Source: Onchocerca lupi (taxonomy: Eukaryota; Nematoda; Chromadorea; Rhabditida; Onchocercidae). From it: a DNA stretch of 64,000 bases. The translations under genes and the position numbers were made by a program. Positions within the stretch are counted from its first letter, which is position 1, and each line of letters starts with the position of its first letter. The stretch lies in NCBI GenBank assembly GCA_028564675.1, contig JAOVVO010000070.1, positions 124,001 to 188,000 of the forward strand, given 5' to 3'. Below the pieces are notes generated by a model that saw nothing but the letters and a program-made list of their open reading frames with translations, was not told where the DNA came from and did not search any database. Below are positions 26,601 to 41,292 of this stretch, piece by piece.

Positions 26601-29600
26601 AAAAAGAGGAATGATTTTAAAAAAAAAAATGGAATTTCTAAACATGTCATACAGAACATTATCGAAATACCTTAAACCAAGTACCGCGAAAAATGAAAAT
26701 TGGAACATTGATCAAAGAAAGTTGGTAATATAAAGTTCTTCAAAAACTTACCCACTTGCATCGGTATAAACTCAACTCTCTTTACGCCAGGTTCATGATC
26801 GAACATGGAACTTTCAATTTTTTTCTTTTCTGGATCTGAAATGCAATTTGACGATGTACTTCAATATGCTGGTATAATTCTCTTTTCAACTTTAGAACCA
26901 AAAAATTTCGCAAAAATCATTGCAATTCTTTCATTTCCAATATTTGCAAAGTCGATTTTAAAATTCGCTGTCACTAGTTTTCCATCAAAAAATTTTAAAA
27001 CTTGCCTATTACTGTAATATCAAGCGATTCCTCGCCTGCCAGTGTAATAAGAATCTGTGCTGGTCGTCCAATTCGACTCAAAGATGGAATTTTCGAAACA
27101 CTTGTCCTCCTCACCATTGAATGTTTCTTCTTCTTGACCTCTTTTCCCTAAGAAAATAAGCAAATAGATTCAGCGATAGACAACTTCTTGAATTTTCAAC
27201 CTTTCCAATTTCACTTTATTATTCAGATTTCACACAAAGAAATAAGAAGTAAACAACAGGAAGGGAAAAAGAGCAATGATGCTTGCATTACTCAATTAAT
27301 TAATTAATTGGTCTGAAAATGAATATTGGCCTTGCGTCAGGCCGTTCGAATGACGCCACTTCTATGGTGTTTAGACTGGAATCCGCCCAGTAAAAACTTC
27401 TTTTTATAAGTATAATACCTTATTTTTCTTTAGCGTTTCAGCCATCAACTTTTCTTCTTTCTCTTTTTTCATGCGTTCTTTTTCCTCTCGTTTTTTATCT
27501 TCCTTTTCCTTTCTTGAATCTTTTTTCTTTCCATCCACCAAACTGCAAAGAATCGTAAAACATAAACATCGATTTTCGGCAAACAAAATTTAGTCTGTTT
27601 TATTATTCAAATTTGAAATTTAACAATCTTTCCGTTCATTCCCTAATTCTCTCCCATATGTGCCTTCTTAAACTTCAAAATTCACAACTCCATTGTTGAG
27701 AACATTTTTTTTGTATTAAATTTAAAAGTACCAAAATTAAAACATACGCATTCTCCATTTCATCGAATGGTTTCTCGTCCACAATATTTACTTCAAATGG
27801 ACTATCTAAAAGCAAGCAGTAAATTGAAATATCTTAAATTAAAACTTTCAAATCGCAGAATTACTTTTAAATTTAAAAAAATAATATATATAACAATAAC
27901 GAGTAAAGAAGTCAAGATGGAAAGTGGAAAAAGGAAGCTAAATTCACGACTATTGCCAACAAATAATTCAGCATTTCAAAAACATTACTTTTGAGAACTT
28001 CTTTATTGAATGTAATGTTAACAGTGTGCATTCCTGTGCTGGTCGGATTGAATGTCACCAAAAATTTGGCAGTTCCCGTTTCCAGTTGTGCTACATGAGA
28101 TGGTATGATGATACCATCGCTATCCTTAATTGCCATTTCAAGATTCCCGAAACCTGCTCGGCCAGCATCAACTGTAACAATGATCTTTTCAGTTTCAGAG
28201 AATATTTTTGAAATATTTAATATCACAATTGTATGTTTGAAATTTCGATACCACAATTTTATATCTGAAATAGCTATTGCTGCTTTGAACAAAAGAATTT
28301 CAATGATGTTTTCAGCCTTGCAATTCGGATTGCGAGAGCATGTATATAAAATATTTAATACCATAATTTTATATTTGAAATAGCTGTTGTTTTTTGAATA
28401 AAAAGTTTCGCAAGACAGAAAAGAAAATTAAAGATTCCTTTAAATGTCAGAATATTTTTTTTTTTTTTTTTAGATCAAAAGCGGAATTTACTGCCTTCTT
28501 CGAGAGATTTTGTTTATCACCATTAACTTTCTAACTTATCAAATAAATAACGTATTATAGTGTGAGTAATTACTGACAGCAATATTATCATCAATTTTAA
28601 GCCATTTCATTTATACAATAGAATAATATTTAAAGTTTTAAAATCAAAATTGCGATAGTTTTGAAAATTATGCAAACTTTACTTATTTCTTCTTTATTAT
28701 GTTTCGCAGATTCTTGCCTAAATACTATGCAATTCAAACTTTCATAATGATCCTTTAAAGCTAACCAGTAAATTCAACGGTATCATTGATGGCACTCTGC
28801 GGTGCAATTTCACCAACGATAATCTCGGATGCATCATAGACACGGATCGGAAAAGGACACATCGGATGCAACGTATCGTTTACATAAACCATTACCTCAA
28901 ATATTCAACTAATTATTATTTAACAAATCAGAAATAATTTAACTCCTGGCATAATTTTTTATAGAGATATTCAGCAGACTACTCGAGGAATCAGATGCTT
29001 ACCAAATCATTATAATGCTTAATTCTCATAATAAGTACCTTGTGTGTTCCAACTTCTGTTGGTCGGAATGATATCTCGTAGGAATGGCGAGATTTCTTCA
29101 CTTTCGGTTCAATTTCTTCACGTTCCGTTCCTCCTTTCGCTGCTACTGTAAAATTTTCAAAAAATAAAGATAAATTAACAAAATAACCAAGAAATAAGAA
29201 ATATAAACTATCCATAGTTGTAATCATAATCAATAAGCAAATTATGATTCTAAGAATTGTATGACTGAAGTAAAATCATCTTGGATACTAGATTTTGCAG
29301 GGAAACAGGGAGAAAAATCTCTGCAAATCCCTTCATCGCGATTATTCATAATTAATATTATTTCCAGCAATTGATTCGGTAAATTTCGATCAACAATTTT
29401 CCTAATACAATTTAATTTGTGGCCCATCAATTAATGAACTGATTGAACAAATATGCAATTTCTAAATGACCATACATTATCATAAATCATAAAAAAAAAA
29501 AAACAAAAAAACAAAAAACAAAAAAAAAAACAAAAAAAAATTCTGGATGAAGGGGGGAGGTAGCCGTATACATATGATGATTTTAATTATGTACAACTTA

Positions 29601-32600
29601 CATGCTACAAAAACTTTCAGCTGATCATCTTTGCCAAGTTTCAAAGAATCAACTTTCACATCAACATCTTTCCCACGTCGTACTATCTCATGCTTAGATG
29701 TTATCTTCGACTTACCAAAATTAAAATCATTTTCTTCAATTCTTTTTTTTTCCTTGTCCTGTAAGCGACACTTGGACATTATATATCACTGAATAATACA
29801 AGTTCAATTTATTTCAAATGATTTTCCTGTTGATAAATTCAGTCCAACAAAGAGTTGAAATGGTGGATGAAAAGAAAATCGAATATCATGGATTGTCCAG
29901 CCATTCATGAATATTCATGAAAGTGACGCCAAAAAATTCTTCAGACATTTTTCGATAATGTCGCAAAATGTACAAACATTAAAAGCAATTGACTTTTTTG
30001 GAATTATCAAAAGAAATTGACAGCTTAATTCAACACTTTTCAAGAGTTGCAACATTACAATACTTCTGACCGCTATTCATTCTGAGCTTTTATAAAGTTA
30101 TTAGCTACCGAAGTTAAAATGTATAATTCATGTTAATTGCAAAAAATAAGGATAAACAAACTTTTCCAAATTTCAGATTAAGCCTTGGAGTTGCTCGAGG
30201 TGTGCAGACAGGTGAAAGACTTGAAGGTTTCGAGTGAGATAATTCAAATTCGTCACGGTCCAGTGTTTGCATTGATTGCAAGTCGTCTTTCATAGATTTA
30301 CTCGTTTCCTCCTGTTTTTCCTATAAAATTTTGCTTAATAAAGATTAAATTAAAAAAATAGAGGAACTTAAACTTTTTAAATTTTCATTTTTCACTTAAA
30401 TAATTTGCTAGGTAGGATTAAATAAAAAATAAAAAATGAATGAAATTAAAGGATGTAATATTTTTTTGTAATAAAAAAACTTGGATGTGCAGTAATCCTA
30501 AATGTGCAGTAGTTTTCTTATTTTTTACTTTCAAAAAAATATGATAATATTCGATGCGAGATTTGAAAAATAATTCCACTTAGATGTTCTGCAAAGTGAC
30601 TGCATGAAAGATACGCTGATTTAAAAATAAGTGATAAAAATCCATAAATCTAAATAACGAAAAACAATCATTTCATCTCAAAGTGCTTCATAGATCTACC
30701 AAATTACAATCAGGATCGCTTCGAAATTTGACAAAAAATAAGATAAGACAAGAAAAATAGAAATTTTTCTTTAATACATTATATATTTGATTTCCCTGTA
30801 AATTAAGTTTTTCTGAAAATCTTAAATTTAATTGGAATTTTGACCATACGTCAAGTTCTTCTTCGTGTCGGATTTTTTGTTCCTGAAGTTTCCGTCGTGT
30901 TCGTGGCGTCAATTTTGCTTCTTCCACTATATCTGTTATACGGTTCTCTTGTTCGTTATATTCAAATCTTGGTGGTCTGAAAAATATGGTAATTATCATT
31001 TCATTAAGCGAAATGTAGTTTAAGAAGAGTTAAAATTTTTGAAAAGCAATTAAAAAGTTACATCTGAAATAAAAATGCATTTTTTTTTCTTTAACGTTTC
31101 TCGTTCATCAAAATTAATAAATGAATTCGACAAACAGTTTTCACTTTCCCTTGTGTCTCAAATTATTACTTATTTCTTCTTTTTTATGTCACTTTATGTA
31201 AAATAGGCAGAATTCTAGAAATTCGAAAAAAAAAAAAAGGAAAGATAATTTGAAATTGTAAACTTTTGAATTATGAGAAGAAAGATTAAAATTAGTGGTG
31301 TAAAATGACTAATACATATCAGCAAAATAAAATAATACGATGGATCAGAAATATTCGATTCAAAATCAAACGAAAAGAAAGGAATTAAAAATAAGATCAA
31401 GCTATAAGGAGGTCGCAAGAGGCATCTCACCACTTAGTATCATCACTATAAAAATGACAAAATGTGTAGTTTGCTCAGCCTACCTATTTTGGAATTATTA
31501 GAGTCTTGACCAATATTTAGAATTCAATCGAAATTTTTTCAAAAAAAGAAAATGGAAGAAACTGAAAATATTAAGAGAATGAGTGACAAAAAAAGGATTT
31601 TTTTTTTTTGAAATGACATCGAAGTTGAGATGGGAAGTTTGATCAGCGATTAATCAGCGATTAAATCAGTTTTTCATTCTTCTATGTCTATCTATGTGGT
31701 CTGATGTAATGTTGAGCAACAGTGAGTCTTGATCAAAAAACAAGAAAAAACGGGGAAGGAAAAATTATTGCTATCAAAAATGAGTATGTCTTTTGCATAA
31801 TTCATCAAATGTCTCAAGTAGGGCGCCTTTTTTGACTCTTACAGCCCGACTACTCAATCTAAAAATAATCTGTGAATTAGTAGGAGAAAGTTCCTCATCA
31901 CTCTCCTCTATCGTTATCATCTAATATTCATCATCATTGTAGAGATCATTATTGTTATAATTGATAATCTGAAACAAATTCTTCTAATTATTCTACACTA
32001 AACTTTTTTATTATGTTCATAGTAATTACTGAATTTTATTATCTGTTTTTTCTCTGAATTTCTATGTCATGCAAGAATAATTAGATCTCTCGATTTATAA
32101 TTTCTTTCCTCAGCCATGAGATGCACAATCATGAATTAGAACGAATAATTTTGAAAACTTCTTCAAGAAAATGACATGAAAAGATGTAAATAGAGATAGA
32201 TTTCAATACGGTCCAATATTAATTTCCGTTCTCTGTAATTTGATTTTTTACAAGTTTTGAAGTTTTTGGAATGATGAAAACAAATTGCGAGATATTCACT
32301 GCAATGTTTACCAGCAATGAGAAAGTAAGTGAGGGAAAAGTTTTTCCTATCTCTGAGATTGCTTATCATTATTTTGACAACTAAAGATGTTATCAGTCTA
32401 TTATCAGCATTACTATTTGTCGGATTTTTTGCAACACGAGATAATCAAAAGAACATCATTAAGCCCGCAAATTACGTACTTAATCAATTATTAAAATCAT
32501 ACACTGATATTGTACAAGAATATCATATTCAGATTAGATCATTGATATATTGAGAAAGATCAAGGAATTATAACTGGAAATATGTCCTATAAAAATGATG

Positions 32601-35600
32601 GAATAATTTGAAGCACAGAATCACTAAACTATAGTGGTTTCATGTGAACATGAAAAAAAATTATTATTAATGAATAGCAGAAATCAACGCATTAGGAAAA
32701 ATCGTAAAAATTATTGAAATGTGCTTGATCATCTAAAAGTATGCAAATGGGCAAAATAGGGTTAGTAGATTTTTTGTAATAGCTATAAAACCATGGATAA
32801 ATCATTCCTGGAATTGGTCATGTGAGCGTTTAAGCACTTTATGATAGAGATCTGAACTGAGATTAGATATATGCTCGATATTTCATGATCAAAATTTAAG
32901 AGAAAATAATGGTACAAACAAAGAAGAAATCGTACTGCTGTGAAGAGAGAACCGAATCCATCTTCTGGAATGCGTCGAATTTCTTCTCTTCTCTTGCTCG
33001 CATATAATCGGCTGTTCGTTGTGGTGCCGTTGATAAAAAGGTTGGTTCCATGTCGCGATCTCTGGAATTTCGGCATCAACCATTACTATATTATTTGTTC
33101 TGTTATTTCTACTATTCTCTCACGCCTTTATTTAACATTAATTATAAAACTTCCTTTCAGACAGGAAAAAACCAACCGAAAAAATACTCAAAACTTTCGT
33201 ATAATTAGTCGATCTCTTTATATCAAAACCAGTTCTTCTTTATTTTACATATACGACATTTTTTATGCATATATACATTAGTTGACTTGTTCATTTGTAG
33301 TAATTAATAATAAAATTGAGACACACCTGCTCAAAGTTTGAAACGGTTCTTCAATAGATCTTGAGAAATCGTAATATCGCTCTTCATCTCTTCCTGCAAA
33401 ACTCACTCTTCAATAACTTTGTTAATCAAAATTTTGAAAATAATGGACATTAGAATTTCGAAAAAATGATCATTAGACTTTTAGACTTTTAATTTTTTCA
33501 AGCTAATAAGCAACTTCATTCGGTGATAAAATAATAAAAAAAAAATAATAGTCCTGTGAAGATTACCTGAATACCGATGACTCTCTGCTACTTTCTCATC
33601 TCTGATTTTTTGGTAAGCCGCAGTGTCTGCATCCATCTTTTCAACTGATTTCCAACTTTTCGGCAGTCGTTCCATTTCCTCGGATCGCTTTAAGACTGTT
33701 GCCGGTGGGACAATTTTTTGTGGAAGTTTTTGTTGTCTATCCGCCATAATGTCTGGTCTGGCTTGACCATAAGACGCTATTACTGGGGCCTCAAAATCTG
33801 GCTCTTTAGATTCATCCTTCAGATGTCCATTAGAATAAAATTTATCCAAATCGCGCTTATTTTTATCATATCCACCAGATATCGATGAATCTAAGCTTCG
33901 CTGAGGGACCAGATCATGGATCGAAGATTGATGAGTCTCGTAAGTTGTCTTTACCATGTCAACATCACTTCTCGACGTTCTAGTTCCATCTGATTTCATC
34001 GCTTCTTCACCGAAATATTTCAATTGCGTTTGTTTCTGATCCACTGCTGCGATATTTCCTGTACCGTATTGTCGAACACTATAGCTACTTGAATCCAAAT
34101 CATGATATTCACTTGAAGATTTAGTAGTATCATAGCGATGACTATCTGCTATAAAATTACTGCCACTTTCCAAACGAGTGTCGAATGAATTGATTCCATC
34201 TTTATTATCATAACCTTTAATTGCTGCTGGAGATGATCGAGAAGTTTCCATAAACGATGGATAATTGCGTGAACCAGCACGTAGATCACTGGGGTCAAAT
34301 GGCACCGATTCTTTGGATTTCGAAATTTCAGAAGTCCTGACTTCTGTATATACTGTTGGTGTAGCAATTCGTTCATCGTGAGGTACATTCGTCATTGTTT
34401 CTTTTGCATATTCATATGTCCTAGCAGGTGACACATTACTATAACGTGTTTCGGCCGTATAAGTGGATGTCACGAAACCTCGTCCGTCATCTGCAACATG
34501 TAATGCCTATTTTATTGCATTTTAACATGCAATTTTATTTAAATTAATGCAAGTTATTTTAAGTACTGACCGGTGAAAGTTCGACTACTGACGGTTTGTC
34601 CTGGTGCAATACTACTAGCACTAGCAATAGTACCATTACCATATTGAGCTACCATAAAACCTAATCGATCATCTTTTTTTTCAATCAAACTTGTTGATGT
34701 CTGAGCAGTTTCTCGTTCTTTTTCTCGCCCTATTGGATCGTAATCATCAATTTTTTTTGGCCTAAAGTAGATAAATTTCATTCAACATGGAATAAGAAAA
34801 AAGAAAAGAAGGCTAAAGGCGCAAATTAGGTCGAAAGTTACTCGTTGCATTTATTAAATTAACAGAGCCATAAATTCAGGACAACCAAACATTTGATATA
34901 AAACATTTTTGATCGCGAAACAGTGATTTCAAATTATGCAAACTATAGTTAAATCAATCCTCATTGATTTTAATCTTTGAAGCCATGCTATTGCTTTTTA
35001 AAAGTTTGCTAATAGTATCCTTAATTAAATAGCAGACCTATGCCGATTTTCAGCGATAATAGAAGAAGTTTTGGATTCAACGTTTCGTAATAAATCCGAT
35101 GATCGATCAAGTGACTTTTCACGTGTGTGTTTTAAAAATACCGAAGAATTGGATGATTCGACACCATCCGCCATGGCTAATCCATAAGATGTCGGTTTTT
35201 GCACTGCAAAATAGGATTTTTATAAAAATTTTTGTCTGCAAAAATTTGAACTATTATACATGAATCATTTTTATTTATTAAAACATTCTGGGACTTGAAG
35301 TTGTTGATTTTCTCTTTCGAATTAATTTTTAATCAACTTTGATGATTGCAAATCTAATTTGAGTTAGAGCGTAGAGATTTTAAATAGATTTGCAAAGTAA
35401 TCCATTGACTATTCTATAAAAATATTTAAAGTATCAACTGGAAGTAAGAAATTTCCATTAAATTTGTGACTATCCCAATTACGACTTTATGATTAGTCTC
35501 AGGAATTCAATCAGTATTTCTTGATAATTGGTTAAAATTTCGACGAATTAGTAGATGATTTGTCATGTTCAATGATGTTATATTATATTTCATCACAAAA

Positions 35601-36458
35601 TAGTGAGCATTCTATCAAAATAATGCAAAATTTCTAGACAGATATTTTTAGCATGAATGGACAGAGGGAACATTAAGCTGGATAATCTTCTTTACCATAC
35701 TTTTTTTGTAATATCTCTTCGATCCATATGAAAATCTGTCCTCTTTACCATACAATTTTTTGGAACGAAATTTTAGACAAATTCCACAAAATAATTCCAA
35801 AATATGCAAATAAATTTGGCAATCAAGCAGAAAAGATGATAATACAGAAATCAGTATTTCGCTCTAATATGTTAGGAATTGTTCTATTAATTTGAATCCA
35901 GCTATTGTCAGATATTATAACTCATTAAGAGAAGAAAAAAAAAGTTTGTTGTCTTCGCTGTAAATTTATGAGTTTACTGTTTGACAAAACAATTAGGGAA
36001 ATGTATGGACAAGATAATTAAGGATTGCTACTTCGATACAACTATTTTTTCTGACTTGTTATGTCTGCCCTAGCAATTACTCCCAGTATCGTGATGTTGA
36101 TACACAGTATGGGATCAATTCAACATCCATCATATACTACTATCTTTTGAAGGAATAATTTGCTGAACGTTTGGAATATTTACCTGAGCACATTGATTTA
36201 ATTTTCGATCAAAACTTAATTCAAGGATAAATATAAGGAAAAGTTTGAAAGTGCAGTCATTAATGTGGAATCTTATAAGAAATGAATATTGCCTAGAGGA
36301 AGAATTTTTTCTCATTCTTATGCTCCCAGTCTCTCCCGAATGGAATTTATCAAAACAGTAGTATTCTCTTCTTTACAGATCTTCATCAATTCTTCCTCTC
36401 CAGCAAAAGTTGAATCCAGTCGAGAAGTTAAGCGTACTAGGTATTTCGATTCACGTTG

Positions 36459-36489
<31 letters not shown>

Positions 36490-39400
36490 AAATCCCAAGA
36501 GTTCGCAAAAGAAGGAGAAGGAACCAGCAATTTCAGCCTAAAACGCAACAAATTAGAAATGCGAAGCCAATATTAATTTCTAATCCAATCTCCAAATGTG
36601 CAATGTTTTGTTTTATAAATTTAAGGCTATTTGCATCTATTATACGACATTTTTAAATCTACAATATTTTATTCTTCCTAAAGAAACTTTTCTAGACTTT
36701 CATCTTTAAAATGGAATAAGTTACTCCTTTTATTTGCTGTTCTGTGCAAAATAATGGAATTAAAATAGATTAAACTACTCCAGGTTGTTAGTACCTGTAT
36801 CAGTACAGTAAACACTATAATACATGCAATCATTCCGGAGAAATTTGGATGGATGGTGCTATCGAATCGTTGTCACATCAGTGCATCACCTATGAACATT
36901 TCATGAAAACCGGATAACAAGGACTAGTTTTTTAGTAATTAGCTGATATGATTCATAACAATAGTTGAATGACATCAAAACATGCCACCGCGACGATTAA
37001 AGTTCTTTTAAATCTAAATCCATAGCAAAATCCTAATAGATAAAGTAACTATCCATTTATGTCAAAGTTCCATTTTCTATTTTTGCTTATTAAAAGTATT
37101 ATTAATCATTGATTTTTCTTAAGTCACTATATATGAGTGAAAATCCATGTAAATGTCAACTTTTGGATAAAAATAAATCAAACACATCAGAAGAGGATAC
37201 TACTATCTGTCAGAAAATAAATTCGAATCAAAAATTACTATTATCATAAAAGATAAATGCATCAACTCAAGCAACGATCATACTCGTGAGGCAAGATTTT
37301 TGTAAACAGACAGATTCCATGGCAAAAACTTCTGTAAGATTGTTGTACAATATATATATATGTCTATCAGACAAATTGTTTCTTGATACGTTATGTTCAG
37401 TTTTCAATTTTCTATAATTCTTATATCTTCAGCATAAGAAGCTACTGATACGTTCTATGTAACCTAAATCATCACGGGCGCAAATCTGAGCCTTATTTTC
37501 ACAGTTATTAGCAGATTTTATAATTTTGACAGCTAGCTTATCATGATAATTGCTTAAATCACCCGAGAAATCATTAATTCAGCCACGACCCTTATAAGAA
37601 GAACGACTTCTATCTTAATGGCAATTGTTCTAATCAGATCGAATCTTAGCCGCGATTTTAACTCAAAGTTTATTTTATCAACATCAAGAATGGTTGCTAA
37701 AGATGTCTGCTCAAACATATGGATATAACTTCCACTAATGCTGACAAACTCTCCAATTATACCAATCAAAGATTGGTGATTTCACTCCAATCACAGATTG
37801 TTATTTTGCTTGATTTATTACATTTTCTCGAATAATGCAATATTTGAATCATAATAATACTTCATTTAAGTTGAAAAGTTCGTATTGAAGTTAATCATTT
37901 TTTTTTTTTCTGAGATAGTTTCAATAGAAATGGAATCTTGAAACTGTGAAGAAAAAAAAATGCATACCTGAGGATGGAGATGTGATTGTCGCTGTCTGTT
38001 GTGAAATTATGGATGTTGAAACACTTTGACCAACTTGTTTCGGCAAAATATCAACACGAATTGGACATCCTGGAAAATAAATTTCTACAGTTGTTAGAAT
38101 CATCAAGACAGAATTTTCCCAAAAGTCAGATTGGGGAAAAAAAATGGCATCTAAATTCTTTAGTATCTGCATAGTCGTTCATAAAGAAAAATGTTCAGTG
38201 TTTCCAAAATTTAGAAGATTTGTAATGATTTAATGAACAAAAATTCACTGCTACAATACAAGAACGAGTTTTTTCTATAAATATCTCACAAAAAAGGAAA
38301 GAAAGAAATGGCACAATTTGTTTTTAAAAATATAACGAGAAAAGTGAAACGTCATTGGAGTTACAACGAGATCTATTTTTACGATAAGGCACTCTCTTCA
38401 AGAAAAAAAAAAATCTAAAAGAAGGATTTAGTTTAATGTCGCCGTACCTACCTCATGCTCATAAGACTCTTGGGAAATCCTAATTATTGCTATCTTTGTT
38501 TCTGATAGTATTTACCGCATTGATTCCCAAAGCACAAATGAAAATTAAATCCGTGAAAGTTTTGTTGACAACTAGAAACAATGCCATCCAAACGATCATC
38601 TTTATAATAAAACTCAAACACAAGCTTCACTGACCGGTTGTTTTCAAGCCTAATCAACATAACAAGGAATTATGGAATATTTGATTGTTAAGGCCGGTAA
38701 AAGATTCCGGTAATTTTGCTAGAATCCATTAAAAATTTATTGGACGTGGAAAAAATGAATGGATAAATCTCTGATGAAAAAGAACAAAACAATAGTGTAA
38801 GGACGTCAAAACATTTCCAAATCTCCAAAAGAGTAATTGATCATCTCATTTTATGTTGCTACCGAACGAATGCAGTAATAAAATCAAGTTCGTGAAAATT
38901 TACCTAATTATGCTTTTGTTCCCTTTCTCCTTTCACATCATCCCGAAACAATTTCAGTCTTCCAATCAATAATTTGTTTTTAAATCATTTCATTTATTTG
39001 TCCACTATGCTGTTTAATTACTAGCATGCTGTTTATTTGTCTTTTTTCTTTTTTTTTTCTTTTTTTTTTTTTAACTAATTGTGGTTTTTTGATTCGCTTT
39101 TCGTGCAATTACCTATTAACTCAGTCATTTTATTTCAATTTGAATATTTGCTTTTTTTTTTTTCATTTCCACACTGAACTTTCAGCATTACTGATAATTT
39201 GATTTGTTTTTTGTGTTTTCGTGTAAAGTCTTTCTTTTTTTTCAAATAAGAACTTTCAACATTATTAATAATTTTGTTTTACGACATTACCACATGCAAA
39301 AGTATCATCGTTTTTTTCTTCGAATTCATTAAATTCCAAACACTTTCTCTCATTGCTACCATAAATATGTATGTAATTGAATAAATAAAGAATGAAATTA

Positions 39401-41250
39401 GTGTCAGAAAATGTCAGTTTTATATGGAAATAACAAAATGCAATAGAAAGTGAAATGAAATTCAAGATATACCTACCCTGTACTTGTTCGCCATTGAACG
39501 TCACATCGATGACATACTTGCCCGGATATTGTGGAATAAACGTAACCAAACATCGACCGGTACCTTGCATTTGAACATTATTCGGTACCTTTCCTTGATT
39601 GATACTAATTTCCAGTTGCCCCTTTCCAGCATCAACGGCGTCAACTGCAGGTATAACATACAACTGTGATAGGTAACGTCGTTGCTCACTCATTTTTTAA
39701 ACTAAATTGTGGAATTCACTTTCAATTCAAATAGCTGGAGAGTTCAAGACATGAAGAATAACACTGAACAATTCAGAATCTTTTTCAGAATCTAATAGAT
39801 TGAAGATTATAAGTTGTCGATATTATTGTATGTTTGAGATCGAGATTGATCCATGATAAGCAATGATTCAGCAGTTTAAGCGTTTTATTAACAATCGAAA
39901 AAGAAACATCTACCAATAAAAATATATGAATAATATCAAAAGTGATAAGAAGACAAATCAATGATCGATAAATAAATTTAACATCAACTTTCTTCCTTAA
40001 AATAAATGCACTTCAATGTTATTTTATCATCATTGTTGTTGTTATCGATGATAGACTGTGTATAGCTGATAGCCAAAAAGATGATGTTAGCTTGGACACT
40101 ATTAGTGATGATGATGATGGCAGTTGATAGTAATGATATCAGTAGCTGATCGACAATATCCAATGGTGATAGCGGAGTCGGTGATAGGCAGGGATAATAG
40201 TGATTGATAATGATAGGATTTGATTAATATCTATGCAAAATACTTGTAGTAGTTAGAAAGTAACAGGCGCTACCTGCTACCTTTAAATCAACCAAAGGCG
40301 CCCAAAAAAAGCTCTCAACAAAACTTGCTGGCACAATACCGCAACGACCTGTCACCAATTGAAGGTGACATGAAATGTATGAATGGATGATGATGGAGGG
40401 AGAGAGGGAGAATGACAGCAGAAAGAACAAAGTGAGCCGCTCCGCCTCTAAAATCCATCAAATATTAGAAGAGGCGAATCTGTCCGATGATATGATATGC
40501 TATGGAATATCAAGAGAGACACCGAACATCGTACATTGAGAAGCGACATGGAGATACAAAGTTCAAGTTGACAAGCCAGTGAGTCATCGAAATGATATTG
40601 CAAGTGCAAACTACCTGAGTTATAGATATCACGGTAGGTAAGGATAATTTGCATATTTTCATGGATTTGTAAGCATTGGTAATTAACCGAATAAATGGAT
40701 GAAAGCAGATAAACACGGTAATTGACTGTCTATTGGAAATCTACTGGGAAGATTGAGATTTGAACGGATGATACGCGAAATTTGCAGTACATGTGCCATA
40801 GGACAAATGAACCTGTCGAATGTCCTCAATCCTAAAGAATTATTTCACTAGCAGTAAATTACCTCTCAGCCATCTGTCTGATCACTTTGCAATGAGCATA
40901 AATTATAAATTTTGAACGAAAAAATTTCTCAATCAATTGGTATATCAAAAGTATCGAAGTGATCTTTATTTCAGCTGAAAAAAGAACTTTCCAGTGTTTC
41001 TGCATTTTATTATTAATCCCAAAAAAACTTCTGCTTTATTTCACTCCCCCCGAATTGCTTACTATTCTGGAAACTATCCACTTTTCATTTTTTTTGATTG
41101 TTTGTAACAAAGTAAAAATATTTGTCTGTAAATGCAAAGACGAATAATAACACTAATTAATGAAGAGCAACATTTTACTTCTACATATGCCGATTTTTTG
41201 CTTCTTTTTTCAAATCATTTGAAGCCTAATATTTTACAAAAATGGATTCC

Positions 41251-41292
<42 letters not shown>

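Noticed and set aside
32783..33083. Two long minus-strand open frames over filamin exon 32936-33061
   Set aside because: Neighbouring exon phases require the third frame (DRDMEPTFLSTAPQRT); the longer frames are by-products.
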